Assembly (NCBI GenBank): GCA_900550495.1
Contig: URSJ01000002.1
Span: forward strand, 1-64,000
DNA: 64,000 bases
Reading direction: 5' to 3'
DNA from: an uncultured Rickettsiales bacterium
GTDB taxonomy: Bacteria > Pseudomonadota > Alphaproteobacteria > Rs-D84
Within the stretch, counting starts at the first letter, position 1. Each line of letters starts with the position of its first letter. Below, piece by piece: positions 26,859-35,560 of the stretch. The translations under genes and the position numbers were made by a program. Under the pieces are notes generated by a model that worked only from the letters and a program-made list of their open reading frames with translations, was not told where the DNA came from and searched no databases.

Positions 26859-27651
26859 TTGTTTCCTCTTTGTTTAGCATGCGACGATATGCCTCTTTCT
26901 TGGAAATGCCGGCACGCGCCGCCAATGCAGACGCTGCCGATTTCGTAGAATTAGCAACAATGTCATTTACAATATCTGTGATTTCATCATCACTCATTTT
27001 GTGGTCTTGTGCAGGTGCAACCACAATTACAATTTCACCGCGTGGCGGCTCGATATTCACCAGTTCCGCAGGATATCCAATTATCGCTTCTTCGTGAATT
27101 TTTGTTATTTCGCGCACAATGGCAATTTGGCGGTCCGGCATTACCCGCGCCAGCGCGGCAATTGTTGTCATTATACGATTAGGACTTTCGTAATAAATAA
27201 TAGTATGACGGATTTTGTTATCATCACGTAATTTCTTTTCATCAAAAAAACCACAAAATGTAAATCGGTCGGTCGGAAATCCAGACAGCACCAACGCAGC
27301 CACCCCAGCCGTAGGCCCCGGCACAACAAACACTGGCACCCCGGCCGTTCGCGCCGCACGCACCAAACGAAAGCCTGGATCTGATACTGCGGGCATACCC
27401 GCATCAGATACTGCCGCAATCGTCATACCATTTTGTAATTTTTCAACCAATTCTGGCACAACATCGCGTTCATTATGGTCGTGACAGGCAACCCGTGGGG
27501 TTTTAATATCAAAATGCGATGCCAGTTTTGCAAAAACGCGTGTATCTTCGGCCGCAATTAAATCCGCATTTTTCAGTGTTTCAATCGCACGTGGCGACAT
27601 ATCGGACAAATTTCCAATTGGCGTTCCAACAATATAAAGCCCTGATTGCAT
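26851..27651 (-). CDS. rsmI: 16S rRNA (cytidine-1402-2'-O)-methyltransferase RsmI
   Basis: The 266-residue tetrapyrrole-methylase-fold protein starts MQSGLYIVGTPIGNLSDMS and has AAEDTRVFAKLASHF, the SAM-site VSDAGMPAVSDPGFRLVR and VPGPTAGVAALVLSGFPTD. It 2'-O-methylates C1402 in the ribosomal P site. I start it at 27651, which has AAAGGA upstream; the longer frame is antisense to the divergent lipoprotein gene. It is divergent from an LpoA-like gene, echoing the conserved yraL-yraM pairing. Confidence 0.94.
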   Translation of the reverse strand: MQSGLYIVGTPIGNLSDMSPRAIETLKNADLIAAEDTRVFAKLASHFDIKTPRVACHDHNERDVVPELVEKLQNGMTIAAVSDAGMPAVSDPGFRLVRAARTAGVPVFVVPGPTAGVAALVLSGFPTDRFTFCGFFDEKKLRDDNKIRHTIIYYESPNRIMTTIAALARVMPDRQIAIVREITKIHEEAIIGYPAELVNIEPPRGEIVIVVAPAQDHKMSDDEITDIVNDIVANSTKSAASALAARAGISKKEAYRRMLNKEETND

Positions 27652-27700
27652 TCGTAATCCTTTTATAGTAAAATGATACAGAATACGAACGGGATTTTCA

Positions 27701-29287
27701 ATGTTTATGAACAGATTTTTTAGTTTTTGCGCAATTGCAACAATTCTGGCCGGATGTGGTGGCGGTGGCATTACCAGTTCCAACAACTGGGGGGCTGAAT
27801 ACGGCAATGACGTTGCCGGTACGCCGTCATCAATGCAATACGGGAATTTTTCCGCGACCGACGGCAACATGCATCGCGTGGCAGTGTTATTGCCACTAAG
27901 TGGGCAAAACGCAAGTGCCGGCAAAACAATCCGCACATCGGTTGAAATGGCCGTTCTGCAAAGTGCACCACAGAATCTGTCAGTAACATTTTTTGATACC
28001 GCACGCAGCGACGCATTTGAAAACGCCGCATCTGAAAAACCAGATGTTATAATTGGCCCCGTTTTTGCAGGCGACGCACGTATGTTAAACGCGATAAAAT
28101 CCGTCGACACACCTGCCCTGTCGTTCACATCTGATGCAACAGCAGTTGGCGACGGAGTTATGACAATGAACCTGATGCCCACCAACAGTGTCGAGGCTAT
28201 TACCAAAGAAATGTCATCTGACAACGTGACTAAATTTGTAATTCTGGCACCAGACACAGAATCTGGACGTCTGATGGCGGGTACAGCGAAAAATGCGGCA
28301 TCTATTTACGGGATAAAACTGGTTGGAATAATATATTACACACCAGGCAATTCTGAATCAATCAAGACCGCAGCAATACGCGCATCAATGAACGTGGCAC
28401 GCACCGCAGCAAACACACGCGCCCGTGAAATATTATCTGATATTTTGACCAAAGAACGCCTGACTGCGATTGAAAAATCCTCTTTATCAATGCAATTAGA
28501 TAAAATATCAAAATCAGACACGCTAGGCACAGTCCCATATGATGCGGTTTTATTCTTGGGTGCTGGTGATGACACGATGGCATTAGCATCTTTCTTGCGC
28601 TATTACAACGTGTCTGCGCGTGACGCGCGTTTTTATGGCACCACAATGTGGGACGGTTCAAATATAACATCTGACTTTACAATGTCTGGGGCAAAGTATG
28701 CAGCCTTGCCTGAAATAAATGAAAATTTTGCTAACCTTTATTCCCAGATATCTGGTACTGCACCGTCACATCTGGCGGCATTTGGATATGATGCTGCAAA
28801 TATGGCAATAGGCATGATTTATTCTGATAAATCAGACGCCGCATACCTGTTGGACCCCAGCGGTTATATCGGGGTCAGTGGCTTGGTTCGCCTGCGTCCA
28901 AACGGGGACAGCCAACGCGCATTGCGTATATTAGAACTGGACGCCAGTGGCACCCCACGCATCGTGCGTGCCGCACCACAAAACTTTATAACACCGATTT
29001 ACAACATTGAACAACGTCACATTATCCCGGCCTCTGAAATGGCACTGGAAACAGACGGTATAAATCCGATGAACTATATCCGTATCCCAGAACGCCTGAA
29101 CAGAAAATATAAATCCAAGACTTTTGGCGCGAACATGACGCACACCGCCGCTGTGACACCACCAGTTGAAAATATAACTGTCCTGCCCGAAGATGACAGT
29201 GACCCAATTGAAAATCCAGACTTTCAACCGTCCAGCCTGGAAAGCGTCAACCGCACCTATATCGACAGCGTGGAAATAGAAGAGTAA
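27701..29287 (+). CDS. LpoA/LppC-like penicillin-binding protein activator (lipoprotein)
   Basis: The 528-residue precursor has a signal peptide with lipobox LAGC (Cys near residue 19) followed by a Gly-rich linker, then a periplasmic-binding-protein-type domain starting HRVAVLLPLSGQNASAG. In gammaproteobacteria the homologue LpoA activates PBP1a from the outer membrane. Position next to rsmI supports this assignment. The C-terminal 70 residues are acidic and low-complexity. The role in this organism is inferred from fold and context. A strong terminator follows. Confidence 0.75.
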   Translation: MFMNRFFSFCAIATILAGCGGGGITSSNNWGAEYGNDVAGTPSSMQYGNFSATDGNMHRVAVLLPLSGQNASAGKTIRTSVEMAVLQSAPQNLSVTFFDTARSDAFENAASEKPDVIIGPVFAGDARMLNAIKSVDTPALSFTSDATAVGDGVMTMNLMPTNSVEAITKEMSSDNVTKFVILAPDTESGRLMAGTAKNAASIYGIKLVGIIYYTPGNSESIKTAAIRASMNVARTAANTRAREILSDILTKERLTAIEKSSLSMQLDKISKSDTLGTVPYDAVLFLGAGDDTMALASFLRYYNVSARDARFYGTTMWDGSNITSDFTMSGAKYAALPEINENFANLYSQISGTAPSHLAAFGYDAANMAIGMIYSDKSDAAYLLDPSGYIGVSGLVRLRPNGDSQRALRILELDASGTPRIVRAAPQNFITPIYNIEQRHIIPASEMALETDGINPMNYIRIPERLNRKYKSKTFGANMTHTAAVTPPVENITVLPEDDSDPIENPDFQPSSLESVNRTYIDSVEIEE

Positions 29288-29294
29288 GAAAAAT

Positions 29295-29327
29295 AAAACC
29301 ACCCACGTTCGTGGGTGGTTTTATTTT
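29295..29327 (+). terminator. Terminator after the LpoA-like gene
   Basis: AAAACCACCCAC and GTGGGTGGTTTT pair around GTTC and are followed by ATTTT. Confidence 0.85.
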
Positions 29328-29470
29328 GGTGGGAATCAGCTTGCACTAATCGAGCAGAAAACAAACAGCAATTTACTGATTTAATACAACAGATGAAAAG
29401 GTCAAACAATTAAAGTTGCAAAAAATTATATACATAATATGATATTATCAAATACACAAGAGGTTCTTTT

Positions 29471-29902
29471 ATGAAAAAAATTCTCATTTTTAGTATGTTA
29501 TTTTTATGCGGATGTGCAACACCACATACAGGATTTGAGGTTGAACAATTACGGACAAATGAAATATTGGGTACAGGATATGAAAAACTAGATGGTAAAT
29601 TATATCGTATATTTTGTGGTGGAAATGGCTATGCTAGTTATCAGTTTGTAAAAGATAATTGTATGCAAAATACCGCAAAGTTTGTAAATGATAATGGTTA
29701 TCAATATTTTTCAATGTTAGCAAATACAGGTGATACAGAAAAAAGCACAGGCGGTTATGTTTCTAATGGTGTTTTTGTTCCCTATGAAATAGTAAAACAC
29801 GCCCAATATTATACAATTATGTTTTTAACCAAAAATGAAACTAAAACAGCATCAAACTTTTATAAAGTTTCGGATTATTACACACCAGAAGAAAAAAAAT
29901 AA
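29471..29902 (+). CDS. Small lipoprotein, possibly CC0125/CC1285-like
   Basis: The 143-residue precursor has a lipobox LCGC (Cys near residue 16). The mature part has GKLYRIFCGGNGYASYQFV and NDNGYQYFSM, a spacing that recalls CC0125/CC1285-family lipoproteins of alphaproteobacteria. The sequence is AT-richer than its neighbours and uses more A/T-ending codons, which may signal recent gain. AGAGG precedes the ATG. Function is unknown. Confidence 0.6.
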   Translation: MKKILIFSMLFLCGCATPHTGFEVEQLRTNEILGTGYEKLDGKLYRIFCGGNGYASYQFVKDNCMQNTAKFVNDNGYQYFSMLANTGDTEKSTGGYVSNGVFVPYEIVKHAQYYTIMFLTKNETKTASNFYKVSDYYTPEEKK

Positions 29903-30036
29903 AGATTAACCAATCCAAAACCGCCTCGGTATATTCGAATGGGACGTCCCCTTGTAAATCTAGGCCGTTTGAACACTGATAAAATTTGGCGTTTTTCAAT
30001 ATGCTTTCTTTGAATAATTAAAAGTATTGTAAAATC

Positions 30037-30062
30037 AAAAAAAACCGCCATTTGGCGGTTAT
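30037..30062 (-). terminator. Terminator downstream of the tRNA-Gly/tRNA-Tyr unit
   Basis: On the minus strand AACCGCC and GGCGGTT form a stem with an AAAT loop followed by eight T residues, just after the tRNA-Tyr CCA end. Confidence 0.8.
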
Positions 30063-30067
30063 TTTAG

Positions 30068-30154
30068 TGGTGGGAGTGGCTGGATTCGAACCAGCTCAGG
30101 CTTAAGCCAACAGATTTACAGTCTGCCCCGGCTCTCCAACTCCGGCGCACGCCC
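30068..30154 (-). tRNA. tRNA-Tyr (GTA)
   Basis: An 87-nt class II tRNA with encoded CCA. The anticodon arm is GCAGA-CTGTAAA-TCTGT, the T arm GCTGG-TTCGAAT-CCAGC, with a long variable arm. Two oddities: base 8 reads C, not the near-universal T, and the acceptor stem has a C4-T69 mismatch (GGGCGTG against CACTCCC). Confidence 0.85.
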
Positions 30155-30160
30155 AATCTC

Positions 30161-30178
30161 TTGGTGCGGGCAGCGGGA
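30161..30178 (-). pseudogene. 3'-end fragment of tRNA-Gly
   Basis: Eighteen bases (TTGGTGCGGGCAGCGGGA on the plus strand) are identical to the CCA end, acceptor and half T-stem of the intact tRNA-Gly at 30274-30291. The rest of the tRNA is missing. It looks like an integration or recombination scar. Confidence 0.65.
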
Positions 30179-30274
30179 AACCGAACGAACAAGAACACAA
30201 TGAGTTGCGTTATTAGCAACGAATTGATGTTCGCATCGCGAGGTTACCCAACATACCGACGCACCCCTTATCCT

Positions 30275-30349
30275 TGGTGCGGGCAGCGGGAATCGAACCC
30301 GCATTTCAAGCTTGGAAGGCTTGCATACTAGCCTTTGTACTATGCCCGC
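30275..30349 (-). tRNA. tRNA-Gly (TCC)
   Basis: A 75-nt tRNA with encoded CCA: acceptor GCGGGCA with TGCCCGC, anticodon arm CAAGC-CTTCCAA-GCTTG, T arm GCGGG-TTCGATT-CCCGC. It is probably co-transcribed with tRNA-Tyr. Confidence 0.95.
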
Positions 30350-30417
30350 AACAAATTGAAAGCCTGCTTATTATAAATCAAATTTCCTAAAACGCAAGCC
30401 TTTATTGCGAACTGTGT

Positions 30418-31059
30418 TTAATTCATAGGCGGGAAACAATCGCCACCACTTTTCGGACAGCACGCGAACGTTCCGCCCATATCGCGGAACAATTCATCGG
30501 CACAACAACCATACTTATTCGGCTTGGTGCCATCGGCGCACAGACCTGCCGCAATATTCGCATTTATTTCCGCCGCGATTTCTTCGTCTGTCTTGACAGG
30601 TGCATCGTCTTGAACTTCGGTATTTTCAACCGATTTCAGCACCATTGGCGTAAAGCACATACCGCCATCTGACGGGCAACAATTGAATCCCTGGTCGCCC
30701 ATATCGGTATACGTTTCACCAGGACAACAACCATGCTCGTCCGGGGTATCACATGGTGCGCCAGGTGTGGCGATATTGTCAGGCTTTTTAGTATCATCGA
30801 CTGCAACCGGTATGCGTGCGGCCGCAATAGTTTGCGCACCGCGACCGCCCGCCGCACGTTTAACACAATCGCGACGATACTTTATACGCATATCTGTCAA
30901 TTGTTTTGATTCATCATCTGTTAAATCATCACGCGCGACCAGTGTATCTATCTGGGTTTTAATATTCGCACACGACATACGTGGCGCAACGTCCGCTGCA
31001 TGTGCCACTGGGCGGCCAACACACACCAGCATCAAAATCACGACAAACAAATGCTTCAT
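30418..31059 (-). CDS. Secreted protein with two Cys-rich CCxxxxxxDMG repeats
   Basis: The 213-residue precursor has a signal peptide ending near AHAAD. The C-terminal half holds two related blocks: GCCPGETYTDMGDQGFNCCP then GGMCFTPM, and GCCADELFRDMGGTFACCP then GGDCFPPM. Five cysteines in each block suggest disulfide-stabilised modules in the periplasm or outside. I know no matching family. ATG 31059 is chosen because AAGGAG lies 7 nt upstream. It is the last gene of a six-gene operon starting at 35484. Confidence 0.65.
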   Translation of the reverse strand: MKHLFVVILMLVCVGRPVAHAADVAPRMSCANIKTQIDTLVARDDLTDDESKQLTDMRIKYRRDCVKRAAGGRGAQTIAAARIPVAVDDTKKPDNIATPGAPCDTPDEHGCCPGETYTDMGDQGFNCCPSDGGMCFTPMVLKSVENTEVQDDAPVKTDEEIAAEINANIAAGLCADGTKPNKYGCCADELFRDMGGTFACCPKSGGDCFPPMN

Positions 31060-31069
31060 AACGCACTCC

Positions 31070-31747
31070 TTATTCTTCATTTACAATTTTTTCCAGTTTC
31101 AAAATAAAATCTATGGTTGGCTCAGAAACCTTTTGCAGAGTGTCAATTACCTGTTGCGCAGCAGCCCGCATTTTTACCTTTTTATATACATCAATAACAT
31201 TTTCTACCCTGGATTCCGGCATGTATTCAACTGGTTCTAGCGCAGTTGTGATTTCTATTTCACGGGCAGCCAACGCACGATATTTATCCGCGTTTTCTGG
31301 GCACCCACGTTCAGCCATACGTGCATATGTGTTCGCGTTGTTCAAATGAGCATATGCGTTGCTATCTTCTTCGGGCATCAGTTGCTGCGCCAATAACTGT
31401 TCAATACGTCCACATGTTGCAACAGGCGCATCGTCCGCGTCATTATCATTTTCTTGTGCGAATGATTTTACATCTATTGCACGGCCCGCACAATTGTCGT
31501 TATAGATATCTTTTAATTCTTCCAACAAATCTGCATCTGTGGCAGCTTTTATTTTGTTTATAATTGCGTAACAATCCGACTCAGAAAACGCTATAATCCG
31601 GCCATCTGCATTTGGCACACGGTTATCATTCAACGTTGTCCCAACAAAGACACCGCATGTAAATAACCCAACCAGTGCCAACGCCCCTAAAACCTTGCGC
31701 GATGCAGGGACAGCGGTTTCATATTTTGTGGCTGATGTTTTTTTCAT
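31070..31747 (-). CDS. Membrane-anchored protein of unknown function
   Basis: The 225-residue protein has one hydrophobic segment near residues 20-38 (LGALALVGLFTCGVFVG) followed by a mostly helical extracytoplasmic part with four cysteines and a charged C-terminus (ILKLEKIVNEE). Its stop codon lies within the Shine-Dalgarno region of the Cys-rich gene downstream, so the two are closely coupled. No family recognised. Operon position behind lolD suggests a role in the envelope. Confidence 0.6.
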   Translation of the reverse strand: MKKTSATKYETAVPASRKVLGALALVGLFTCGVFVGTTLNDNRVPNADGRIIAFSESDCYAIINKIKAATDADLLEELKDIYNDNCAGRAIDVKSFAQENDNDADDAPVATCGRIEQLLAQQLMPEEDSNAYAHLNNANTYARMAERGCPENADKYRALAAREIEITTALEPVEYMPESRVENVIDVYKKVKMRAAAQQVIDTLQKVSEPTIDFILKLEKIVNEE

Positions 31748-31776
31748 AAACTCTCTCCTCTTGATTGCTCTGGTTA

Positions 31777-32487
31777 TTACTTTACAACCCCATCACGAAT
31801 TGTGATAGTCCGGTCAGCACGCGCTGCCAGATTCATATCATGGGTCACAAACAACATTGCCATTTTATTTTTTCGCACCAATTCCAACAACAAATCAAAC
31901 ACCGCGGTTGCATGGGCGGGATCCAAACTGCCTGTTGGTTCATCTGCCAATAAAATTTCTGGATTGTTAGCCAACGCGCGCGCAACCGCGGTACGTTGCT
32001 GTTCACCCCCAGACATTTCCCCGGGCAAATGTGACGCACGATGTGCAACACTGGCCAATTGCAATAATTTCATTGCGCGTCCGTTTGCTGTGATTTCGTC
32101 TGTGCCCGCCGCCAACATTGGTAAAACAACATTTTCCAATGCCGTAAAATCAGACAACAGATTATGCCGCTGATACACAAAACCGATTTTGTTACGACGC
32201 ATCATTGTGCGAGTGTCTTCGTCCATGCGGTTCGTTGCCGCCCCGTCCAGCAAAATGCTGCCACTGGTTGGTTTATCCAACAGACCAACACACTGTAATA
32301 ACGTAGATTTTCCAGATCCCGACTGTCCAACCAATGCGATAATTTCACCACGGTGCAAATCAAAGCCGCCACCGCGCAAAATATGCAATGGCTGTCCACC
32401 TTCGATAAATGTCTTTTTAATATCGCGCACCGACAAAACGACGTCACCCTTTTTCACACGCGATAAAGAATTTAAAATATTTGCCAT
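31777..32487 (-). CDS. lolD: Lipoprotein-releasing ABC transporter ATPase LolD
   Basis: The 236-residue ATPase has Walker A GQSGSGKSTLL, the LolD-type Q-loop FVYQRHNLLSDFTALENV, signature MSGGEQQRTAVARAL, Walker B ILLADEPTGSLD and the switch His in FVTHD. It powers release of outer-membrane lipoproteins from the inner membrane to LolA. I start it at 32487 (MANILNSL), preceded by GAGGG; a longer start would overlap lolC. It lies 19 nt after lolC. Confidence 0.9.
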   Translation of the reverse strand: MANILNSLSRVKKGDVVLSVRDIKKTFIEGGQPLHILRGGGFDLHRGEIIALVGQSGSGKSTLLQCVGLLDKPTSGSILLDGAATNRMDEDTRTMMRRNKIGFVYQRHNLLSDFTALENVVLPMLAAGTDEITANGRAMKLLQLASVAHRASHLPGEMSGGEQQRTAVARALANNPEILLADEPTGSLDPAHATAVFDLLLELVRKNKMAMLFVTHDMNLAARADRTITIRDGVVK

Positions 32488-32506
32488 ATGATTTGCCCTC
32501 ACACTA

Positions 32507-33763
32507 TTACTCATTTCGCAACACATCTACCGGGTCGGTTGATGCAGCCTTCCATGCCGGATAAATTGTCGCCAAGAACGCTAACGCAATCGCCAATACC
32601 GCAATTCCAATCACAGTCCCCGGCACCAATTTAGATGGCAGTTCAGACAGATAATACAATTCTGCCGGAAACAGGTCGCGCCCCGTTGCCCACTGGAAAA
32701 ACTGGCGTATAGGCTCGATATAAATCGCAACAATAACACCCAACACCGTGCCAAAGAACGCGCCAATAACACCGATACTGGTGCCGGACAAAATAAATAT
32801 TTTCATCATTGATTTACGCGACACACCAAACGTGCGCAGGACGGCTATATCCTTGTTCTTGTCCTTGACCAGCATTACCAACGACGACACAATATTAAAT
32901 GCCGCAACAATGACAATCAGCATTAAAATCAAGAACATCACATTTGATTCAACCTGTAACGCACCGACAAAGCCACGATTTAATTCGCGCCAATCACGCA
33001 CGACAAAACCATCTGGCAACAGACGCACCAACGCATCGCGCACGGCGGCTGTATCTTCGGGATTGCGCAGGAACAAATCAATATGCGTCACGGCATTACC
33101 AATATTTAAATATTTCTGGGCGGTTTCCAATGGCATGAATATATATCCCGAATCATATTCATACATTCCCATAAAGAACGATGACATAACAGGATATGAC
33201 ATTATGCGCGGCATAGAACCAAATGGTGTCGGCGTTGCCCCATTAGCAGATACCAACGATACCTTGTCCCCCATACCAATGCGCAGACTACGCGCCAGTG
33301 ACGCCCCCGCAATCAATTCACCATCACGGATTTCAGATAATTGTTTGCCATAAATTTTTGTTCCTGCCTGGGTCTTGGCAGTCAGGTCTGTCATACGAAT
33401 CCCGCGCACCATCGCCCCTGTATTATTACCACCGGCAGTGGCCATAACCTGGCCTTCGGCAATGGGAACGATGCCGGTTGCATTTGCAGACACAACCTTA
33501 TTCTGTTTCATTTTATCAATCAGATAATCAAAATCACTGATTGCGCCATCCTGGTGATAAACAACAACATGACCGTTCATACCCACGATACGCGATAACA
33601 ACGTTTCGTGAAATCCGCCCATAACCGACATTACAACAATCAGTGTTGCAACCCCCAGCGTAATGCCAATCAGCGACACCCATGAAATAACAGAGCCGAA
33701 TCCGCGCTTTTTTGCGGCCAGGTATCTGAATGCGATTTTTCTTTCTAGTCTTGAAAATAACAT
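32507..33763 (-). CDS. lolC: Lipoprotein-releasing ABC transporter permease (LolC/LolE family)
   Basis: The 418-residue protein starts LERKIAFRYLAAKKRGFGSVI, has an N-terminal membrane helix, a large periplasmic domain (about residues 50-270) and three C-terminal membrane helices of the FtsX type, ending PVDVLRNE. The terminal motif and the RYLxxKK start are typical of LolC/E. Alphaproteobacteria generally use one such permease as a homodimer, so C versus E is not resolved. It is in an operon with a secretin-like lipoprotein. Confidence 0.9.
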   Translation of the reverse strand: MLFSRLERKIAFRYLAAKKRGFGSVISWVSLIGITLGVATLIVVMSVMGGFHETLLSRIVGMNGHVVVYHQDGAISDFDYLIDKMKQNKVVSANATGIVPIAEGQVMATAGGNNTGAMVRGIRMTDLTAKTQAGTKIYGKQLSEIRDGELIAGASLARSLRIGMGDKVSLVSANGATPTPFGSMPRIMSYPVMSSFFMGMYEYDSGYIFMPLETAQKYLNIGNAVTHIDLFLRNPEDTAAVRDALVRLLPDGFVVRDWRELNRGFVGALQVESNVMFLILMLIVIVAAFNIVSSLVMLVKDKNKDIAVLRTFGVSRKSMMKIFILSGTSIGVIGAFFGTVLGVIVAIYIEPIRQFFQWATGRDLFPAELYYLSELPSKLVPGTVIGIAVLAIALAFLATIYPAWKAASTDPVDVLRNE

Positions 33764-33782
33764 TTAAACAACATCCCTTGCT

Positions 33783-35132
33783 TTATTCTTGGCGTAAAAA
33801 TTTACGTAATGCGTCACCAACCAGTGGCGCAGACGCGCCACTTGGTGCAGCGTGTGCATCAACAATAGAAATCACACGCGGTGACATAAACACAACTAAT
33901 TCTGCAAACGGTGATATCAGCGTTTCAGGTGTTGTCACGAACGAATGCGTCGGAATACCGATAATCACATAGTTATCACCAATGCTTGACGGAATGTTAA
34001 ACGATGACAATTCGCCATTACTGGTTCGCAAAACGATTTTCGCATCAATTTTATCACGGCCGCCAAAATCGCCATACTTGCCCGTCGCACCAATAATCAA
34101 ATCTGTTTCCAGGCGTTCTTCCTTGCTGCATTGCCCGATATCAAAACGCGATTGCCAACCGTTTGGAATTACAAACTGACCCTGGGATATCAAAACTACG
34201 TTTGCCTGTTGCGACAAGAATTCTTGCAATGTCTTGGTATTAATTTCCGGTCCCACAACCAGCGCACGCCCCACTACACCCGGTATTGACATCTTGATAT
34301 TTTTATCACCAAATGCCGGCAACATATTCATCCAAACAATCGGATTGTCTGTGCGTGGGTACACGCGATACACATCAATGTCCCACGCCAACATATACTT
34401 CTTGGACGCGACATCAGCGATGATTCTGGAAACCTCGCGCTCGGTCTGATAGTTTCCCTCAAATACCAGCGTCTTGTCGTTCCAGTCCACCAACAGATTC
34501 CGCACATCGGCCCCACGCATTGCGTCAATCAATGCCATAATGATTGATTGATCCTTGGGCATTTTTACCAACCATTTTGCACGATGTGTTAAATGAATTT
34601 CACCGGCCTCGGCATCATAGGAATAATACGCACGCCCCATTTTTGCCATCAATTCAACCGTATCAGACAATTTACCAGAATTGATTGAGCCAGATACAGT
34701 TTCAATCATCTCTTCATCTTCGACAACAGAAATGTCTGTCCCGTCCAGCAATTTATCCAGCGCACGTTTTACCGTCAATTTTTTGAACTCATAATCCGAC
34801 ACCTGTAATTCAGGCAACGCGTCACCGGTATTCAGACGAATAATTTCAATTTTCTCTTCGGGAACGACAGAAACAACCGCCTGGTTATCCCAATTTACCT
34901 CGCACCGCTTTGGCAAATCCAGGGAAAAGCGACGTGCCGTATCTGTGGTCAGTGCCGCCTTTTTCGGGAAAATCGGCACCGAATTTTCATCAATGACCAA
35001 GTTATCTACAACCGTCACCGTATCATACTGGGGCATATCGGTCGCGGCATTTTTCTGGGTGCACGCCGCCAACAACGCTACCCCCAGCGTTATTGTCACG
35101 GCCCCACCAAATATTTTTTTCATTGTTTTCAT
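33783..35132 (-). CDS. Secretin-like outer-membrane lipoprotein (type IVb pilus PilN-like, divergent)
   Basis: The 449-residue precursor has a lipobox LAAC (Cys near residue 24). It shows N-domain-like segments (about 80-250; VKRALDKLLDGTDISVV is secretin/STN-like) and a C-terminal part ending DNYVIIGIPTHSF then ELVVFMSPRVI, matching the secretin C-terminal strand pattern. A lipoprotein secretin fits R64/TCP-type PilN, and the remaining type IVb pilus genes lie at 57.8-62.5 kb. ATG 35132 has AAGGAG upstream. Divergence is high, so the assignment is inferred. Confidence 0.6.
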   Translation of the reverse strand: MKTMKKIFGGAVTITLGVALLAACTQKNAATDMPQYDTVTVVDNLVIDENSVPIFPKKAALTTDTARRFSLDLPKRCEVNWDNQAVVSVVPEEKIEIIRLNTGDALPELQVSDYEFKKLTVKRALDKLLDGTDISVVEDEEMIETVSGSINSGKLSDTVELMAKMGRAYYSYDAEAGEIHLTHRAKWLVKMPKDQSIIMALIDAMRGADVRNLLVDWNDKTLVFEGNYQTEREVSRIIADVASKKYMLAWDIDVYRVYPRTDNPIVWMNMLPAFGDKNIKMSIPGVVGRALVVGPEINTKTLQEFLSQQANVVLISQGQFVIPNGWQSRFDIGQCSKEERLETDLIIGATGKYGDFGGRDKIDAKIVLRTSNGELSSFNIPSSIGDNYVIIGIPTHSFVTTPETLISPFAELVVFMSPRVISIVDAHAAPSGASAPLVGDALRKFLRQE

Positions 35133-35157
35133 CCGCCACATCTCCTTTGCCACGTTT

Positions 35158-35484
35158 TTATATGTTCATAATTTTTTCAAATTCTGCCAATGTCATTTCA
35201 TAAATTGGTTTCTGTGTTGGTGTCGTTAAATCCTTGACCCGTTTGTAACTTTCTTCAAAGCGTTCAATCACCCCAACAATTTCCGGCGTCAGTTCATTGC
35301 GTCGCGTCGCCATCAGGCGGCGACCGTATTCCGCAACAAATTCCAACGTGTCGGCCGCAAAGAAACGCCCGACATAATTTTCCATCGCTATGCCACCCTT
35401 TTCTACACAGATTGCCGACATCATTTTTGTCATCTGGTTATAGAAGTTTGCCATCTTTATAAAATTAGCAACTGTTATTGCCAT
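35158..35484 (-). CDS. Conserved-looking small protein, function unknown
   Basis: The 108-residue cytoplasmic-looking protein starts MAITVANFIKMANFYNQMTK and is mostly helical and charged. It lacks signal or membrane segments. ATG 35484 is used because the longer frame crosses the divergent promoter and lipoprotein gene. It is first gene of the operon with the secretin-like protein 25 nt downstream; a regulatory or assembly role in that system is possible but not shown. Confidence 0.5.
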   Translation of the reverse strand: MAITVANFIKMANFYNQMTKMMSAICVEKGGIAMENYVGRFFAADTLEFVAEYGRRLMATRRNELTPEIVGVIERFEESYKRVKDLTTPTQKPIYEMTLAEFEKIMNI

Positions 35485-35560
35485 GATATTCTCTTTCTCC
35501 TTGTTATGCCTATTATAAAAACTATTGCCCCCCAAAGGCAAATAAATTATAATACAAAAC

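Noticed and set aside
27652..28257. Extension of the rsmI frame to 468 residues
   Set aside because: It is antisense to the LpoA-like gene; RsmI homology starts exactly at 27651.
30116..30304. 62-codon minus-strand ORF across the tRNA genes
   Set aside because: It overlaps tRNA-Tyr, tRNA-Gly and the tRNA fragment and is a typical tRNA-derived false ORF.
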